Of a stretch of 64,000 nt of DNA, positions 53,064 to 62,267 are shown in pieces (the first letter of the stretch is position 1; every line of letters starts with the position of its first letter). Location of the stretch: contig JAJNBL010000001.1 of the NCBI GenBank assembly GCA_021156175.1, positions 310,001 through 374,000 of the forward strand, written 5' to 3'. The translations under genes were made by a program, and so were the position numbers. The notes under the pieces were generated by a model. It had not been told where the DNA came from and did not search any database. It saw only the letters and a program-made list of their open reading frames with translations. The DNA is from Rickettsiales bacterium (GTDB taxonomy: Bacteria; Pseudomonadota; Alphaproteobacteria; Rickettsiales; JAJNBL01).

Positions 53064-53963
53064 TTAACCCTTCATTCCTGCTTTCAGACGTCGCTTTGCC
53101 GCTGTTCTGCTACGCTTCGCAGGGGCTTTGCGCATCATGATTGCTTTACCGGCAATCTTGATCGACATACGCTTCACCATTGGCTTAGCTGCTTTCTTAG
53201 CAACAAGTTTCAGGTGCTTTTTCGACTTATGTTTGCGCTTGAGCGACATACGACGTTTCGCGCTTGCCTTACGAGTTTTTGCCTTTTTCGAGGCTTTTTT
53301 CGCAGGCATTGCCTTTTTACGCTCTGCCAGTTGCATCGCAAGAATTGCTTTACGTTCAGCAAGGAGTTTCCTCATGTGTGAACGCAATTCCAAACGTTGC
53401 TTTCTGCCTAGCGATCGACGGGTCATGCTGCATTGCTTCATGAACCGTTTACGCTCCGCCAATTGACGGGAGAGCATAGTTCTACGTGCGATATGTTGCT
53501 TACCCAACAGTACACGAAGTACTTTAGCATGGGCACGCACCATTCCCTTACGGGATGCAAGATGCTTGCGAGCAAGCGCCTTACGGGCACGCAGGTGTTT
53601 CCGACCTAATAGACCGGCACGTTTTACTTTCGCTTTGGCTTTTTTGCCAGTAGCTTTTTTACGAGCAGCAGGCTTACGCTTTTTTGCCGCAGGTTTTTTC
53701 TTAGCTACTCTTTTCACTGTTTTTTTAACAGCTTTCTTAACTGTTTTCTTAACAGTTTTCTTAACAGTTTTCTTAACCGCTTTTTTCGCTGTTTTCAGCT
53801 TAATTACTTTAGCTGCAGCTTTTTTAACGGTCTTTCTTTTTTTAGCTACTACTTTTTTCGCAGCTTTTTTACCAGTCTTAATTGTAAGACGTTTCTTAGC
53901 AACCGGCTTTTTAGCTGCGGTTTTGCGCTTAGAAACGGCCTTTCTTTTAATAGAACCAGCCAT
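53064..53963 (-). CDS. Histone-H1-like Lys/Arg/Ala-rich protein
   Basis: From ATG 53961-53963 (AGGAG seven bases upstream) the 299-residue protein is extremely basic. The first half has tandem KKTVKKTVKK units and AAKK blocks like histone H1/Hc1 and AlgP. The second half has a different repeating pattern with leucine and histidine (LARKHLASRKGM, LSRQLAERKRFM, LAERKAILAMQLAERKKAM), which may form long basic helices. It would bind DNA or RNA and condense the nucleoid. No acidic or enzymatic domain is present. The frame extends upstream to 54053, but those residues have normal composition and no ribosome site. Confidence 0.75.
   Translation of the reverse strand: MAGSIKRKAVSKRKTAAKKPVAKKRLTIKTGKKAAKKVVAKKRKTVKKAAAKVIKLKTAKKAVKKTVKKTVKKTVKKAVKKTVKRVAKKKPAAKKRKPAARKKATGKKAKAKVKRAGLLGRKHLRARKALARKHLASRKGMVRAHAKVLRVLLGKQHIARRTMLSRQLAERKRFMKQCSMTRRSLGRKQRLELRSHMRKLLAERKAILAMQLAERKKAMPAKKASKKAKTRKASAKRRMSLKRKHKSKKHLKLVAKKAAKPMVKRMSIKIAGKAIMMRKAPAKRSRTAAKRRLKAGMKG
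53716..53783. repeat. 12-base tandem repeats inside the histone-like gene
   Basis: Several copies of a 12-base unit (TTAACAGTTTTC on the plus strand) with a few substitutions encode the KTVK units of the protein. Near-identical neighbouring copies suggest recent slippage, so the copy number may differ between strains. Confidence 0.75.
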
Positions 53964-54282
53964 GTGTAGTCTCCTACTTAGTTTACAACAATCCCCCCAG
54001 TAACCCACTTCCAGATCAAGATCTGAGAGTGCATATACTAAGGGTTTCCACAACTACACATTAGCCCATTACCTCTTAAGAGACCGTGAAATATTCCTTT
54101 ATATTCTATTAACATGCTATTTTATCACAATATTTTCTGTCCCATTATAATTCAACTTTTTGTAATACTCCTACAGCCCAGTAACGGCGCGGGTTCTAGA
54201 AATGTAGTGGAATACGACTTGCAATGTAGAAATCGCTTTCTTACTATAGAAAAACTAAAAAAAAATTTGTGAGGAAATAAAA

Positions 54283-55269
54283 ATGACAAAAAAATCTAAC
54301 GCTCCCGAAGTAAAAAACGAGACATCGGAAGGGGAAGAGTCGATCCCACAATTTTTTGCAGTGCTCGATGACCGCGCAGTCATCCGAATTTCCGGCCAGG
54401 ACGCACGGCCCTTCCTGCAAAATTTGCTGACAGCCAATATGGACAGCGTAAGCCCTACACGCACCGTCTATGCAGCCCTCCTCACGCCTCAAGGAAAATT
54501 TTTGTATGACTTCTTCATCTGCCAAGCAGATGACAGCTTCTTACTGGATTGCCAAGGATCGAAGCTTCGAGACATTATCGCGAAGCTTGAGGAATACAAA
54601 CTCCGTTCGCAAATCACCATTGAAGATGTCAGCAGTCAGTTCCGCGTGATTGTGTTCATGGGCGAGCAGGTAATTGAGGATATTAGTCCTGAGATGGAAG
54701 CAGGCGTTGCACAGACGTTTGACTTTGGTTATGTGTTCATTGACCCGCGCACCGTTGATATGCAAGGCCGCGGTATTTGCAAGGCAGACGCGGTGGATGC
54801 ACTGCTTGCTTATGGTTTTAAACCGATGGAGCGCGATCAATACGAGTTCCTACGTTTATGGATTGGCCTTCCTGATACAAGCCGCGATATGGAAAGCGGT
54901 GCCTCCTATCCGGTTGATTATGGATTTGTGGAAATGGGCGCGATTGACTTCACCAAAGGATGTTTCGTTGGGCAAGAAGTCACCGCACGCGTACAACATA
55001 AAGGCGCACGCCGTTATCAGCTTTATCCTGTAGCTGTGGAAGGCAATATACCTTCCGACGGGACAGAAGTATTAGTTGGGCAGAAAAAAATTGGAACCTT
55101 CTGTTCCGGTATCGATGGCGTCGGCTTAGCGCTTCTACGGATTGAAGATATCGAACGCATTGCACAATCGCCTAGCGATATTCTGCTTTACGCTGGCGAG
55201 TCTCTCTTACGCATTGATGAAGGCACGGAATTAAGCCTTGATGATGCGCTAGAAGATGAGGAAGTATAA
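54283..55269 (+). CDS. ygfZ: Folate-binding protein YgfZ (iron-sulfur protein maturation)
   Basis: The 328-residue product is related to the glycine-cleavage T protein: ISGQDARPFLQNLLTANMD at the start, and the YgfZ signature KGCFVGQEVTARVQHKGARR with its conserved cysteine. YgfZ/IBA57 helps build or repair [4Fe-4S] enzymes. GTGAGGAA precedes the ATG. Confidence 0.94.
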   Translation: MTKKSNAPEVKNETSEGEESIPQFFAVLDDRAVIRISGQDARPFLQNLLTANMDSVSPTRTVYAALLTPQGKFLYDFFICQADDSFLLDCQGSKLRDIIAKLEEYKLRSQITIEDVSSQFRVIVFMGEQVIEDISPEMEAGVAQTFDFGYVFIDPRTVDMQGRGICKADAVDALLAYGFKPMERDQYEFLRLWIGLPDTSRDMESGASYPVDYGFVEMGAIDFTKGCFVGQEVTARVQHKGARRYQLYPVAVEGNIPSDGTEVLVGQKKIGTFCSGIDGVGLALLRIEDIERIAQSPSDILLYAGESLLRIDEGTELSLDDALEDEEV

Positions 55270-55271
55270 TT

Positions 55272-55913
55272 TCAGTATTTCACCGGAACAGGATCAAGGC
55301 TCCGCCACAGATACCAGGTAGCCACGGTTCTCCACGGCTTCCACTGTTCGGCAACGTTCCTTGCCGTTTCTTTTATCGATTCTTTCGGCAAGCCATAACG
55401 TGCGGCGATGGCATTAAGCAGCCCTAAATCGCCGAGCGGCATGATATCTGGCGACATGAGATAGAATATCTGAAACATCTGGACCGTCCACGGTCCCACA
55501 CCTTTAATCGCCAAGAGCTCCTTGTTTATCTCCTCCAATGCCTTTCCTTCAAAATACCCCAGTCCCACCCCACGGGAATGAAAATGCGCCGCAATATTCC
55601 GCAAATAGGAAACCTTTTGCAATGAAAGTCCACATGCCCTCAAACGCTCTTCTTGTGCCGCTAACACTGTCTCTGGCGATACTATCGTCACTTCCTCTGT
55701 CAGACGCCTCCATACGCTATCTGCAGCACTCACGGATATCTGCTGGCCCACAATCGCACGCGCGAGCGTAAAATAGGGATCAGCCTTGCAGGTCAAGGTC
55801 TCGCCCTGATAAAGCGCGATAATCTCACCCATTACAGGATCAACCCTGGAAAGATGGGAAACCGCTTCTTCCCAATAAGGAGGGTGGATAAGAGAAGGAG
55901 CCTGTGAAGACAT
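55272..55913 (-). CDS. DNA-3-methyladenine glycosylase II (AlkA-like)
   Basis: Residues of this 213-residue HhH-GPD protein include FTLARAIVGQQISVSAADSVW, the helix-hairpin-helix LAIKGVGPWTVQMFQIF and the catalytic aspartate in MPLGDLGLLNA. It removes alkylated bases. The start is unsure: an upstream ATG at 55991 would add 26 residues, and neither has a good ribosome site. It converges on ygfZ. Confidence 0.9.
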   Translation of the reverse strand: MSSQAPSLIHPPYWEEAVSHLSRVDPVMGEIIALYQGETLTCKADPYFTLARAIVGQQISVSAADSVWRRLTEEVTIVSPETVLAAQEERLRACGLSLQKVSYLRNIAAHFHSRGVGLGYFEGKALEEINKELLAIKGVGPWTVQMFQIFYLMSPDIMPLGDLGLLNAIAARYGLPKESIKETARNVAEQWKPWRTVATWYLWRSLDPVPVKY

Positions 55914-56065
55914 AGGATAGTGGCCTATTTTATGAAGAACTGTCAGCAGTATGCACGGTTCCTTACCCAAAGCCAAGCATAGCCCTTCCATTTAGCTCTA
56001 TTTTAACCCTTTCTTGGTAAGGTAGGGGGCGTTGAGGACTTTTATTTGCGCATTACGAGGAAAAT

Positions 56066-58420
56066 TTGTCCACAGAGAAAGAAAGCTTTTTGAACCGGCC
56101 TACATCGACCTCTCCTTTAGCTAATAAGGGAGAGAAGACGATACTTTCTGACCTAAATCTCGATGATATCGAGCTCACTCCACTTGCTCCAACGCCTGTA
56201 ACTACGCCTTCTTCCGCTACGGATATCCCCTCAACAAACGAAGATCCCGCAATACCCGTACCACCACCCTCTTCTCCTTCTATAGCTGCCCCCCCAGGAA
56301 GTTTAATGGAGGGGTTGCTTGCTACCTTATTAGCTCCCGACGAACCTGCAGGGCACACACCACAAGCCGCACCCGCTGCCGCACCTATACCCCCAGCGCC
56401 TCTCCCGACACCAGCACCTGTGGTCAATGCTGCTCCTCCCGCCGTAGAAAGCACCGATCCTCCACCTGTCGCTGCCCCAACAGCAAGCACAGAAGAAATC
56501 ATAGCCGCTCCGTCACAGGAGTCTGTGTCTTATTATAACTATCCGGTCGATTGGAGCACGGATAGTCAGATTGTCGTAGATGATATTGACCAGGAATTCT
56601 TCCCGGAGCCTGTCGCCGTAGAAGCCAAAGCAGCTTCCAGCCCAACTCCGAAAGCAAAGGCGAAAGCCACAGAATCCAATACCGAAGAAGAAGAAGAAGT
56701 TGAGGTTAAAAAGACCGAAAACCGTCCCAAAATGCTCGGTGAACGGCTCGTAGAAAAAGGGCTGATTTCTCAAGACCAACTTGATATCGCACTCAAAGAA
56801 CAAACCCAACAAGCAAAAAACGGGGACCGTTCGATGTTGGGTGCGGTGCTCGTGAGTATGGGGTTCATCACGGAAAGCGCGTTAGGAGGCATTCTTGCTG
56901 AAACTACGGGCATTCAGCATATTGATATACTGTCCGGCGTGCTGGATCCCAACCTTGTTATTAAAATCCCCAAAGAAGTCGCAGCACGTCATAAAATTCT
57001 TCCTGTATCCCAGGATGGTGATACGATTTCAGTAGCAACACCCGATGTCTATAACATCCTCGCGATGGACCAGGCACACAAATATTTCCCAGCGCATTAT
57101 AAAATCATTCCCGTTTACACGTCCGAAGCAGACCTCATGGATGCGATCGAGCAATATTACGGCTATGAAATGTCTGTGGGCGGAATCCTAAAAGAAATCG
57201 AGACAGGACAAGCTGAGAAAGCGCAGCTAAGCGGTGAAGTGGAGGGTTACATCAACCCTACCGTACGGCTCGTGGATGCGCTACTTATTGACGCGATAAA
57301 ACGCGGTGCATCGGACATCCATTTTGAGCCAGAAAGTTTCTTCCTAAGGCTACGTTATCGGATTGATGGACAAATGATCCAGGTTCGTAGCTTCCATAAA
57401 GACTATTGGCCAGCGATCAGCGTACGGATCAAAATCGTCTCCGGCATGAATATCGCTGAAACCCGTGTGCCGCAGGATGGTCGTATTTCTTATAACGTAC
57501 TGGGTCGTGAGATCGACTTCCGGGTGGCAACCCAGCCTACCGTCCACGGCGAAAACATCGTAATGCGTATTTTGGATAAGAAAAAATCGCTCGTTCCGAT
57601 GGAAGACCTCGGTTATAGCGCAAATAATATCCGATTACTTAGAAAAATGCTGAAACGCCCTGAGGGAATTATTATCGTTACAGGACCAACCGGTAGCGGT
57701 AAGACCACCTCATTATACTCAATGCTCAATTACATTAACGATATCAGCGTCAACATTATGACGCTCGAAGATCCGGTGGAATATCAGCTCCCGCTCATTC
57801 GCCAATCCCAAGTGCGTGAAGGTACGGCAATGGACTTCGTGAATGGGATTAAATCGCTTATGCGGCAAGATCCGGATATCGTATTCATCGGGGAAATTCG
57901 CGATGAACCCACCGCCAACATGGCGATTCGTGCAGCGATGACGGGACACCAAGTATTCTCCACCCTACACACCAACGATGCGCTTGGCGCTATTCCGCGT
58001 TTGATTGATATTGGAATTCCTCCGCATCTGCTCTCTGGCGCACTGACTTGTATGATCGCCCAACGTCTTGCACGTACCTTGTGCAAGCACTGTAAGGAAG
58101 CCTATGCGCCATCACCTGAAGAATGCAAAATCCTTGGTATCCCTGCTGAGAATCCTCCGCAGATTTATCGGCATAAAGGCTGCGAGAAATGTTATGGCTG
58201 TGGATATAAGGGCCGAGTCTCGATCACGGAAATATTACCTATCGACCGCGAATTTGATGACCTCATTGCCATGGGCGCAACACGGCGAAGCATGTTTGAT
58301 CATGCGCTATCCAAAGGATTTGTCCCAATGGTCGATGATGGAATTGGAAAAATACTTGCCGGCGTCACTGATATTGCCGAACTGATTAACACGATCGATA
58401 TGACGAGTCGACTCGAGTAA
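56066..58420 (+). CDS. GspE/PilB-type secretion or pilus ATPase
   Basis: The 784-residue protein starts at TTG 56066 after GAGGAAAA. Residues 1-215 are Pro/Ala/Thr-rich and poorly conserved; an MshEN-like domain follows (MLGERLVEKGLISQDQLDIAL), then the T2SSE ATPase with Walker A GPTGSGKTTS, the Asp box ASDIHFEP, Walker B DPDIVFIGEIRD, and the tetracysteine zinc site (LCKHCKEAY ... CEKCYGCGYKGR). It powers a type II secretion or type IV pilus-like machine. Only the GspF partner is adjacent; no pilin or secretin genes are in this window. Confidence 0.92.
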   Translation: MSTEKESFLNRPTSTSPLANKGEKTILSDLNLDDIELTPLAPTPVTTPSSATDIPSTNEDPAIPVPPPSSPSIAAPPGSLMEGLLATLLAPDEPAGHTPQAAPAAAPIPPAPLPTPAPVVNAAPPAVESTDPPPVAAPTASTEEIIAAPSQESVSYYNYPVDWSTDSQIVVDDIDQEFFPEPVAVEAKAASSPTPKAKAKATESNTEEEEEVEVKKTENRPKMLGERLVEKGLISQDQLDIALKEQTQQAKNGDRSMLGAVLVSMGFITESALGGILAETTGIQHIDILSGVLDPNLVIKIPKEVAARHKILPVSQDGDTISVATPDVYNILAMDQAHKYFPAHYKIIPVYTSEADLMDAIEQYYGYEMSVGGILKEIETGQAEKAQLSGEVEGYINPTVRLVDALLIDAIKRGASDIHFEPESFFLRLRYRIDGQMIQVRSFHKDYWPAISVRIKIVSGMNIAETRVPQDGRISYNVLGREIDFRVATQPTVHGENIVMRILDKKKSLVPMEDLGYSANNIRLLRKMLKRPEGIIIVTGPTGSGKTTSLYSMLNYINDISVNIMTLEDPVEYQLPLIRQSQVREGTAMDFVNGIKSLMRQDPDIVFIGEIRDEPTANMAIRAAMTGHQVFSTLHTNDALGAIPRLIDIGIPPHLLSGALTCMIAQRLARTLCKHCKEAYAPSPEECKILGIPAENPPQIYRHKGCEKCYGCGYKGRVSITEILPIDREFDDLIAMGATRRSMFDHALSKGFVPMVDDGIGKILAGVTDIAELINTIDMTSRLE

Positions 58421-58447
58421 ACACTATTAACATAAGGAATTTGACTT

Positions 58448-59650
58448 ATGCCTGTGTATAATTATATCGCACTCAATGAGAAAGGTCGTCGCATTAAAGG
58501 AAGGCTGAATGCCGCCAATGAAATTGACTTAGAGGATCGGCTAAAAGACTTAGGAATCGCCCTGATCGAGGCAAAACCGATTAGCGAGAAACGTTCCCGT
58601 TTTGCAGGCTCCATTGGAATACAAGATCTCATCATGATGTGTATCCACTTAGAACAGCTCGAACGCGCCGGCGTACCTCTTCTCGAAACCCTTTCAGACC
58701 TCAGGGACTCTACCGATTCACTGAGTTTCAAAAACCTTCTCACCGATATTTATGAAGCCGTCAAAGGCGGTAAGATGCTCTCAGCCGCCATGGCAGAACA
58801 CCCCAATACGTTTAACAGCGTATTTACCGGACTGGTCGCAGCCGGCGAGAAAACGGGGAGCATGGCGGATGTCTTCGAACATCTTGCACATCACCTGAAA
58901 TGGGTTGCGGATATCCGCAGAAAAGTACGGAAAGCCACCTATTACCCTATGTTCCTCCTCGTTATCATGTTTGGCGTCGTAGCGCTGATGATGACCTTCG
59001 TAGTACCAAAACTTGCGGAATTCCTACTCCAACAAAATTTTGATCTCCCGATTTATACGATTGCACTCATTAAAACCTCGGGCATTTTTATGAACTATTG
59101 GTATTTGCTTATCGCACTACCTATCATCAGCTGGGTAACAATTCTTATTCTTTACCGAACGGTAGAGCCCTTTGCCTACGCGATGGATAAATTCAAGCTT
59201 ATGGTTCCTGTGATAGGAAACACGATACGAAAAATTGAATTGGCGCGCTTCTGCCACTTTTTTGCCATCACTTTTAGAAGCGGCATCAGTATCCTCGAAT
59301 GTTTGGAAATCGGAAATAACGTCGTGAAAAACCGCGTAATCCGAGAAAGCATCGCAGCCGTTCGTAAAGGCGTTTATGAAGGTAACTCACTCACTAACTC
59401 CTTGCGCGTTACCAACGAATTCCCTTCGATCGTCATCCGAATGTTCAAAGTGGGCGAAGAAACTGGGAACCTCGATACGTCACTCGATAACGTCAACTTC
59501 TTCTTCGATCGTGAAGTGAACGATTCGGTCAATAACATGGTCGGATTCGTACAGCCCGCCCTTACCATCGTGATGGGGGGAATTATGCTTTGGGTATCGG
59601 TTGCCGTGTTTGGGCCGCTCTATAATAGCTTCAGTAAGATGCAGTTCTAA
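58448..59650 (+). CDS. GspF/PilC-type inner-membrane platform protein
   Basis: The 400-residue protein has two T2SSF repeats (about 60-185, MCIHLEQLERAGVPLLETL; about 265-390, HFFAITFRSGISILECLE) and three membrane helices (about 165-190, 220-240, 370-395). It forms the platform for pilin assembly with the preceding ATPase. Its stop overlaps that of the convergent manganese exporter gene by four bases. Confidence 0.93.
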   Translation: MPVYNYIALNEKGRRIKGRLNAANEIDLEDRLKDLGIALIEAKPISEKRSRFAGSIGIQDLIMMCIHLEQLERAGVPLLETLSDLRDSTDSLSFKNLLTDIYEAVKGGKMLSAAMAEHPNTFNSVFTGLVAAGEKTGSMADVFEHLAHHLKWVADIRRKVRKATYYPMFLLVIMFGVVALMMTFVVPKLAEFLLQQNFDLPIYTIALIKTSGIFMNYWYLLIALPIISWVTILILYRTVEPFAYAMDKFKLMVPVIGNTIRKIELARFCHFFAITFRSGISILECLEIGNNVVKNRVIRESIAAVRKGVYEGNSLTNSLRVTNEFPSIVIRMFKVGEETGNLDTSLDNVNFFFDREVNDSVNNMVGFVQPALTIVMGGIMLWVSVAVFGPLYNSFSKMQF

Positions 59651-60216
59651 ATTGGCACGGCAAAGAGACCGTAGATCTTTACTATTCCAAAACCAATAAA
59701 AAGAACCGAAGCCGTATAGCGCACAAATTTCATCGGTATTCTTTCAAGCAATTTGTGTCCAAAAAACACCGCGGGAATATTAGCGAGAAGCATCCCGGTC
59801 GTCGTGCCAATCAGTACAGGAAGAAAGTCTTTATATTCTGCAGCAAGCGCAACGGTCGCAATCTGGGTTTTATCCCCTATCTCTGCAATAAAGAACGTGA
59901 CTACCGTTGTCAGAAATGCTCCAAAATCCCGTCCCGGCTTAGACTCTTCCATCGTATCTGGCTTCAACACCCAAAGTCCCACCACAATAAATAAGCCTGC
60001 CAGTGCCCACTCCAACGTTACAGAATTAGCCAAAGAACCAACATAATGCCCAACCCCTGCTGCAATGGCATGATTAAGCGTTGTCGCCACTAAAATTCCA
60101 AGAATGATAGGAGATACTTGACGGTATCGCACAGCTAAAATTATTGCTAATAATTGGGTTTTATCGCCAATTTCACCGATAGCAACTAACAATGCAGAAT
60201 GAAGGAAAATATCCAT
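59647..60216 (-). CDS. TMEM165/UPF0016 family manganese exporter
   Basis: From ATG 60214-60216 (GGAG upstream) the 189-residue protein has six helices in two halves, each with the family motif ExGD(K/R)(T/S): AIGEIGDKTQLLA near residue 14 and IAEIGDKTQIATV near residue 118. Bacterial members (Mnx, MneA) export manganese. The upstream yybP-ykoY riboswitch strongly supports manganese as the substrate. Confidence 0.94.
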   Translation of the reverse strand: MDIFLHSALLVAIGEIGDKTQLLAIILAVRYRQVSPIILGILVATTLNHAIAAGVGHYVGSLANSVTLEWALAGLFIVVGLWVLKPDTMEESKPGRDFGAFLTTVVTFFIAEIGDKTQIATVALAAEYKDFLPVLIGTTTGMLLANIPAVFFGHKLLERIPMKFVRYTASVLFIGFGIVKIYGLFAVPI

Positions 60217-60282
60217 AAAAACTCCAGTGGTCGGGCGGTGTTTGACATACGACATACACGTTCCGCCCAACCAAGAGCAAAC

Positions 60283-60400
60283 TGCATATCGTAGGTCTCA
60301 CCAAGCTTTAACTAAAGCTGAAAACGCCATGCCGATGTTCGGCAAGTGTGTTGACGTTTTCTTCCTTCTTTGACGAAGGAACGATTACTCCCCTAGGATG
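60283..60400 (-). promoter_or_regulatory. yybP-ykoY manganese riboswitch
   Basis: On the minus strand the leader carries the two conserved pieces of this class: CTAGGGGAGTAA at the 5' side and GGTGAGACCTACG at the 3' side, whose TAGG and CCTA close P1. Between them lie hairpins TTCCTTC/GAAGGAA, the long GAAAACG/CGTTTTC stem with CATGGC, and AGCTTT/AAAGCT. It lies between the promoter and the manganese exporter gene, so manganese should turn the exporter on. Confidence 0.85.
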
Positions 60401-60405
60401 AGCGA

Positions 60406-60433
60406 ATAATAGACTACGAATTTTAAGATTCAA
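60406..60433 (-). promoter_or_regulatory. Promoter of the riboswitch/exporter transcript
   Basis: Minus strand TTGAAT (60433-60428), 16 bases, TATTAT (60411-60406). The expected transcript start near 60399 coincides with the 5' edge of the riboswitch. Confidence 0.6.
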
Positions 60434-60571
60434 GAGATGAAGTAAAAATTTGTTTACGCCTTCCTGGATGAGCTTAAAATTAAGCTATAAAAAATGTCGA
60501 ACAACAACACGAACAACAACAGGCACCCCAGTCTTGGAATAGTGAAATACCTCCAGAGCCCTTGTAATACG

Positions 60572-60648
60572 TGGTCGGGACGACTGGACTCGAACCAGCG
60601 ACCCCCAGTCCCCCAGACTGGTGCGCTACCAGGCTGCGCTACGCCCCG
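60572..60648 (-). tRNA. tRNA-Pro (GGG)
   Basis: A full 77-base minus-strand cloverleaf with encoded CCA: acceptor CGGGGCG/CGTCCCG, D-arm TAGCGCAGCCTGGTAGCGC, anticodon stem CCAGT/ACTGG with loop CTGGGGG (anticodon GGG), T-arm GGTTCGAGTCC. Confidence 0.96.
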
Positions 60649-60687
60649 ACATGCTGGGCATCATACGGATAAACCCAGGAATGTAAA

Positions 60688-60710
60688 GCCTGGAAGGGGT
60701 ATATCCAGGC
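60688..60710 (-). terminator. Weak terminator after the HlyD gene
   Basis: A 7-bp stem GCCTGGA/TCCAGGC with a 9-base loop, followed on the minus strand by TTTACATT. Weak but well placed. Confidence 0.4.
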
Positions 60711-60728
60711 CAAAACACCTAGCCGATT

Positions 60729-62267
60729 CTATTGTTCCCGGAAGGATTTGTTAACCGCATCCGAAATTGGGCTAAAGAGATAGCCTAAGAAGGTCCGTTC
60801 CCCCGTCACAATCAGTACGTTTGCGGACATACCAGGATAGAGGGTTATTTCGTGGATTTCAGCGAGCGCTTCTTTATCAATACTAATTTTAGCCGTATAA
60901 TACGGAGGCTCATAACGGTTATCACTCTCCACGCGGTCTGCAGAAACATAGGTAACTTCGCCCAACAACGCAGGCACATTTCGGGATTTATACGCCGTTA
61001 ACATCACACGTGCCATTAATCCGGGATGCACGACATCAATATCCGTAACCGGTATTTTGGCTTCGACCACCAATTTATCATTTTTTGGAATAATGGACAT
61101 AATCGCAGCCCCAGGCTGAATAACACCGCCTACCGTATGAACCTTAAGATCGGTCACGGTACCCGCTTGAGGGGCAGTAACAATCACACGCTGCAAGACA
61201 TCTTGAGAGGCATTTATCCGCTCACGCAAGTCCGAAAGTCGGGCTTGAGTTTTTTGTAACTCTTCTACAACTTCATTGAGGCGCGTATTTTTAAGATTAA
61301 TCATTTCGAGTTCGGCCTCAGTAATACTTTGCTCCGCTTTCGCCATCAGAGCTATATATTCGCCCTGCTGCCCTTCTAATTCTGCTACTTTTCTTTGGAG
61401 CGCCAATAACCGCGGTCTTTGCGCATTTCCTTTCGCAAGCAATTCTTTGACTACCTTTGTTTCTTCTTGCGTTAATGCAAGCTGTTCTTGGGTTGATGTT
61501 TTTTGGGCTTGTAACCCCTGGATCTCATCCTTGAACTGATGCACTCGCTGAGCAAGCACATCAAGACGGCCAGCCACTGATTTTTTACGTGTCTCAAAGA
61601 GCCTCCGTTCACCATCTAGAATTCCTGCAATTTCTGGCTCTGCCGAACGTTTAAGCAATTTTTCTGGAAATGTAATCACATTCAAGGTATCACGTTCGGC
61701 AAGAAGACGAGCTTCCGCCGCTTCGGTTGAATCAATTTGGGTTTTTAAGAGCCCAAGACGCGCTTGCGCCATCGTTTCATCCATACGGATAAGTGGCTGC
61801 CCTGCTTCGACTTCATCCCCGGCTCTCACCATAATTTCAGAAACAATTCCACCTTCTAAATGCTGAATCGTCTTTTTATTGGAATCTACAACCACCGTCC
61901 CAATCGCAATAGCGGCACTATCAAGTGGCGCTAACGCCGCCCATAGACCAAACACTCCAAAGAATATAATACATATCCACATACCAAAACGTACAGGACC
62001 ACGGGTTACATCCCCCAATTCCCCGCGCTCCTGTGTTTTGTCACCGACAACAAACAGGGTGAAGCGATCCACCACACTCGCCACTTTCTCAACGGATTCA
62101 TCGCGCTTTTCACGAATCGCCTTATTTCCGGGAAAACTTTTTCTATTAGTCCGCACCGGCGTTTCCACCGATGAACGCACAACACGATTTTCTCCTAAAG
62201 AACTATTCTCTTGAGATGTTTTATCCTGAGGCATAGCAGGCTTTTCCTTAAGAAGAGGGTTACGCAT
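60729..62267 (-). CDS. Type I secretion membrane fusion protein, HlyD/PrtE family
   Basis: The 512-residue protein has a long cytoplasmic N terminus (about 95 residues), one membrane helix ([19 protein letters not shown]), a lipoyl-like domain ([29 protein letters not shown]), a coiled-coil hairpin (about 180-370) and the C-terminal HlyD signature region (VMLTAYKSR ... [26 protein letters not shown]). It links the inner-membrane ABC exporter to the outer-membrane TolC. Its ATG overlaps the ABC stop by one base (TAATG), with GGAG upstream. Confidence 0.95.
   Translation of the reverse strand: MRNPLLKEKPAMPQDKTSQENSSLGENRVVRSSVETPVRTNRKSFPGNKAIREKRDESVEKVASVVDRFTLFVVGDKTQERGELGDVTRGPVRFGMWICIIFFGVFGLWAALAPLDSAAIAIGTVVVDSNKKTIQHLEGGIVSEIMVRAGDEVEAGQPLIRMDETMAQARLGLLKTQIDSTEAAEARLLAERDTLNVITFPEKLLKRSAEPEIAGILDGERRLFETRKKSVAGRLDVLAQRVHQFKDEIQGLQAQKTSTQEQLALTQEETKVVKELLAKGNAQRPRLLALQRKVAELEGQQGEYIALMAKAEQSITEAELEMINLKNTRLNEVVEELQKTQARLSDLRERINASQDVLQRVIVTAPQAGTVTDLKVHTVGGVIQPGAAIMSIIPKNDKLVVEAKIPVTDIDVVHPGLMARVMLTAYKSRNVPALLGEVTYVSADRVESDNRYEPPYYTAKISIDKEALAEIHEITLYPGMSANVLIVTGERTFLGYLFSPISDAVNKSFREQ

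Noticed and set aside
52809-53381. 190-codon plus-strand frame covering the terminator and the histone-like gene
   Set aside because: It crosses a strong terminator and is antisense to the repeat-rich coding sequence; composition is shadow-like.
53716-53783. Possible CRISPR-like array
   Set aside because: The 12-base units are directly adjacent without spacers and encode in-frame KTVK repeats.
53566-54003. 145-codon Ala/Phe/Leu-rich plus-strand frame opposite the histone-like gene
   Set aside because: The pattern is the reverse complement of Lys/Ala repeats, not a membrane protein.
55914-55991. N-terminal extension of the AlkA-like protein
   Set aside because: The extra residues (MEGLCLALGKEPC...) precede the normal family start, though they cannot be excluded.
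59650-59670. Second sigma-54-like site (TGGCACGG...)
   Set aside because: The TTGC element is absent at the right distance.
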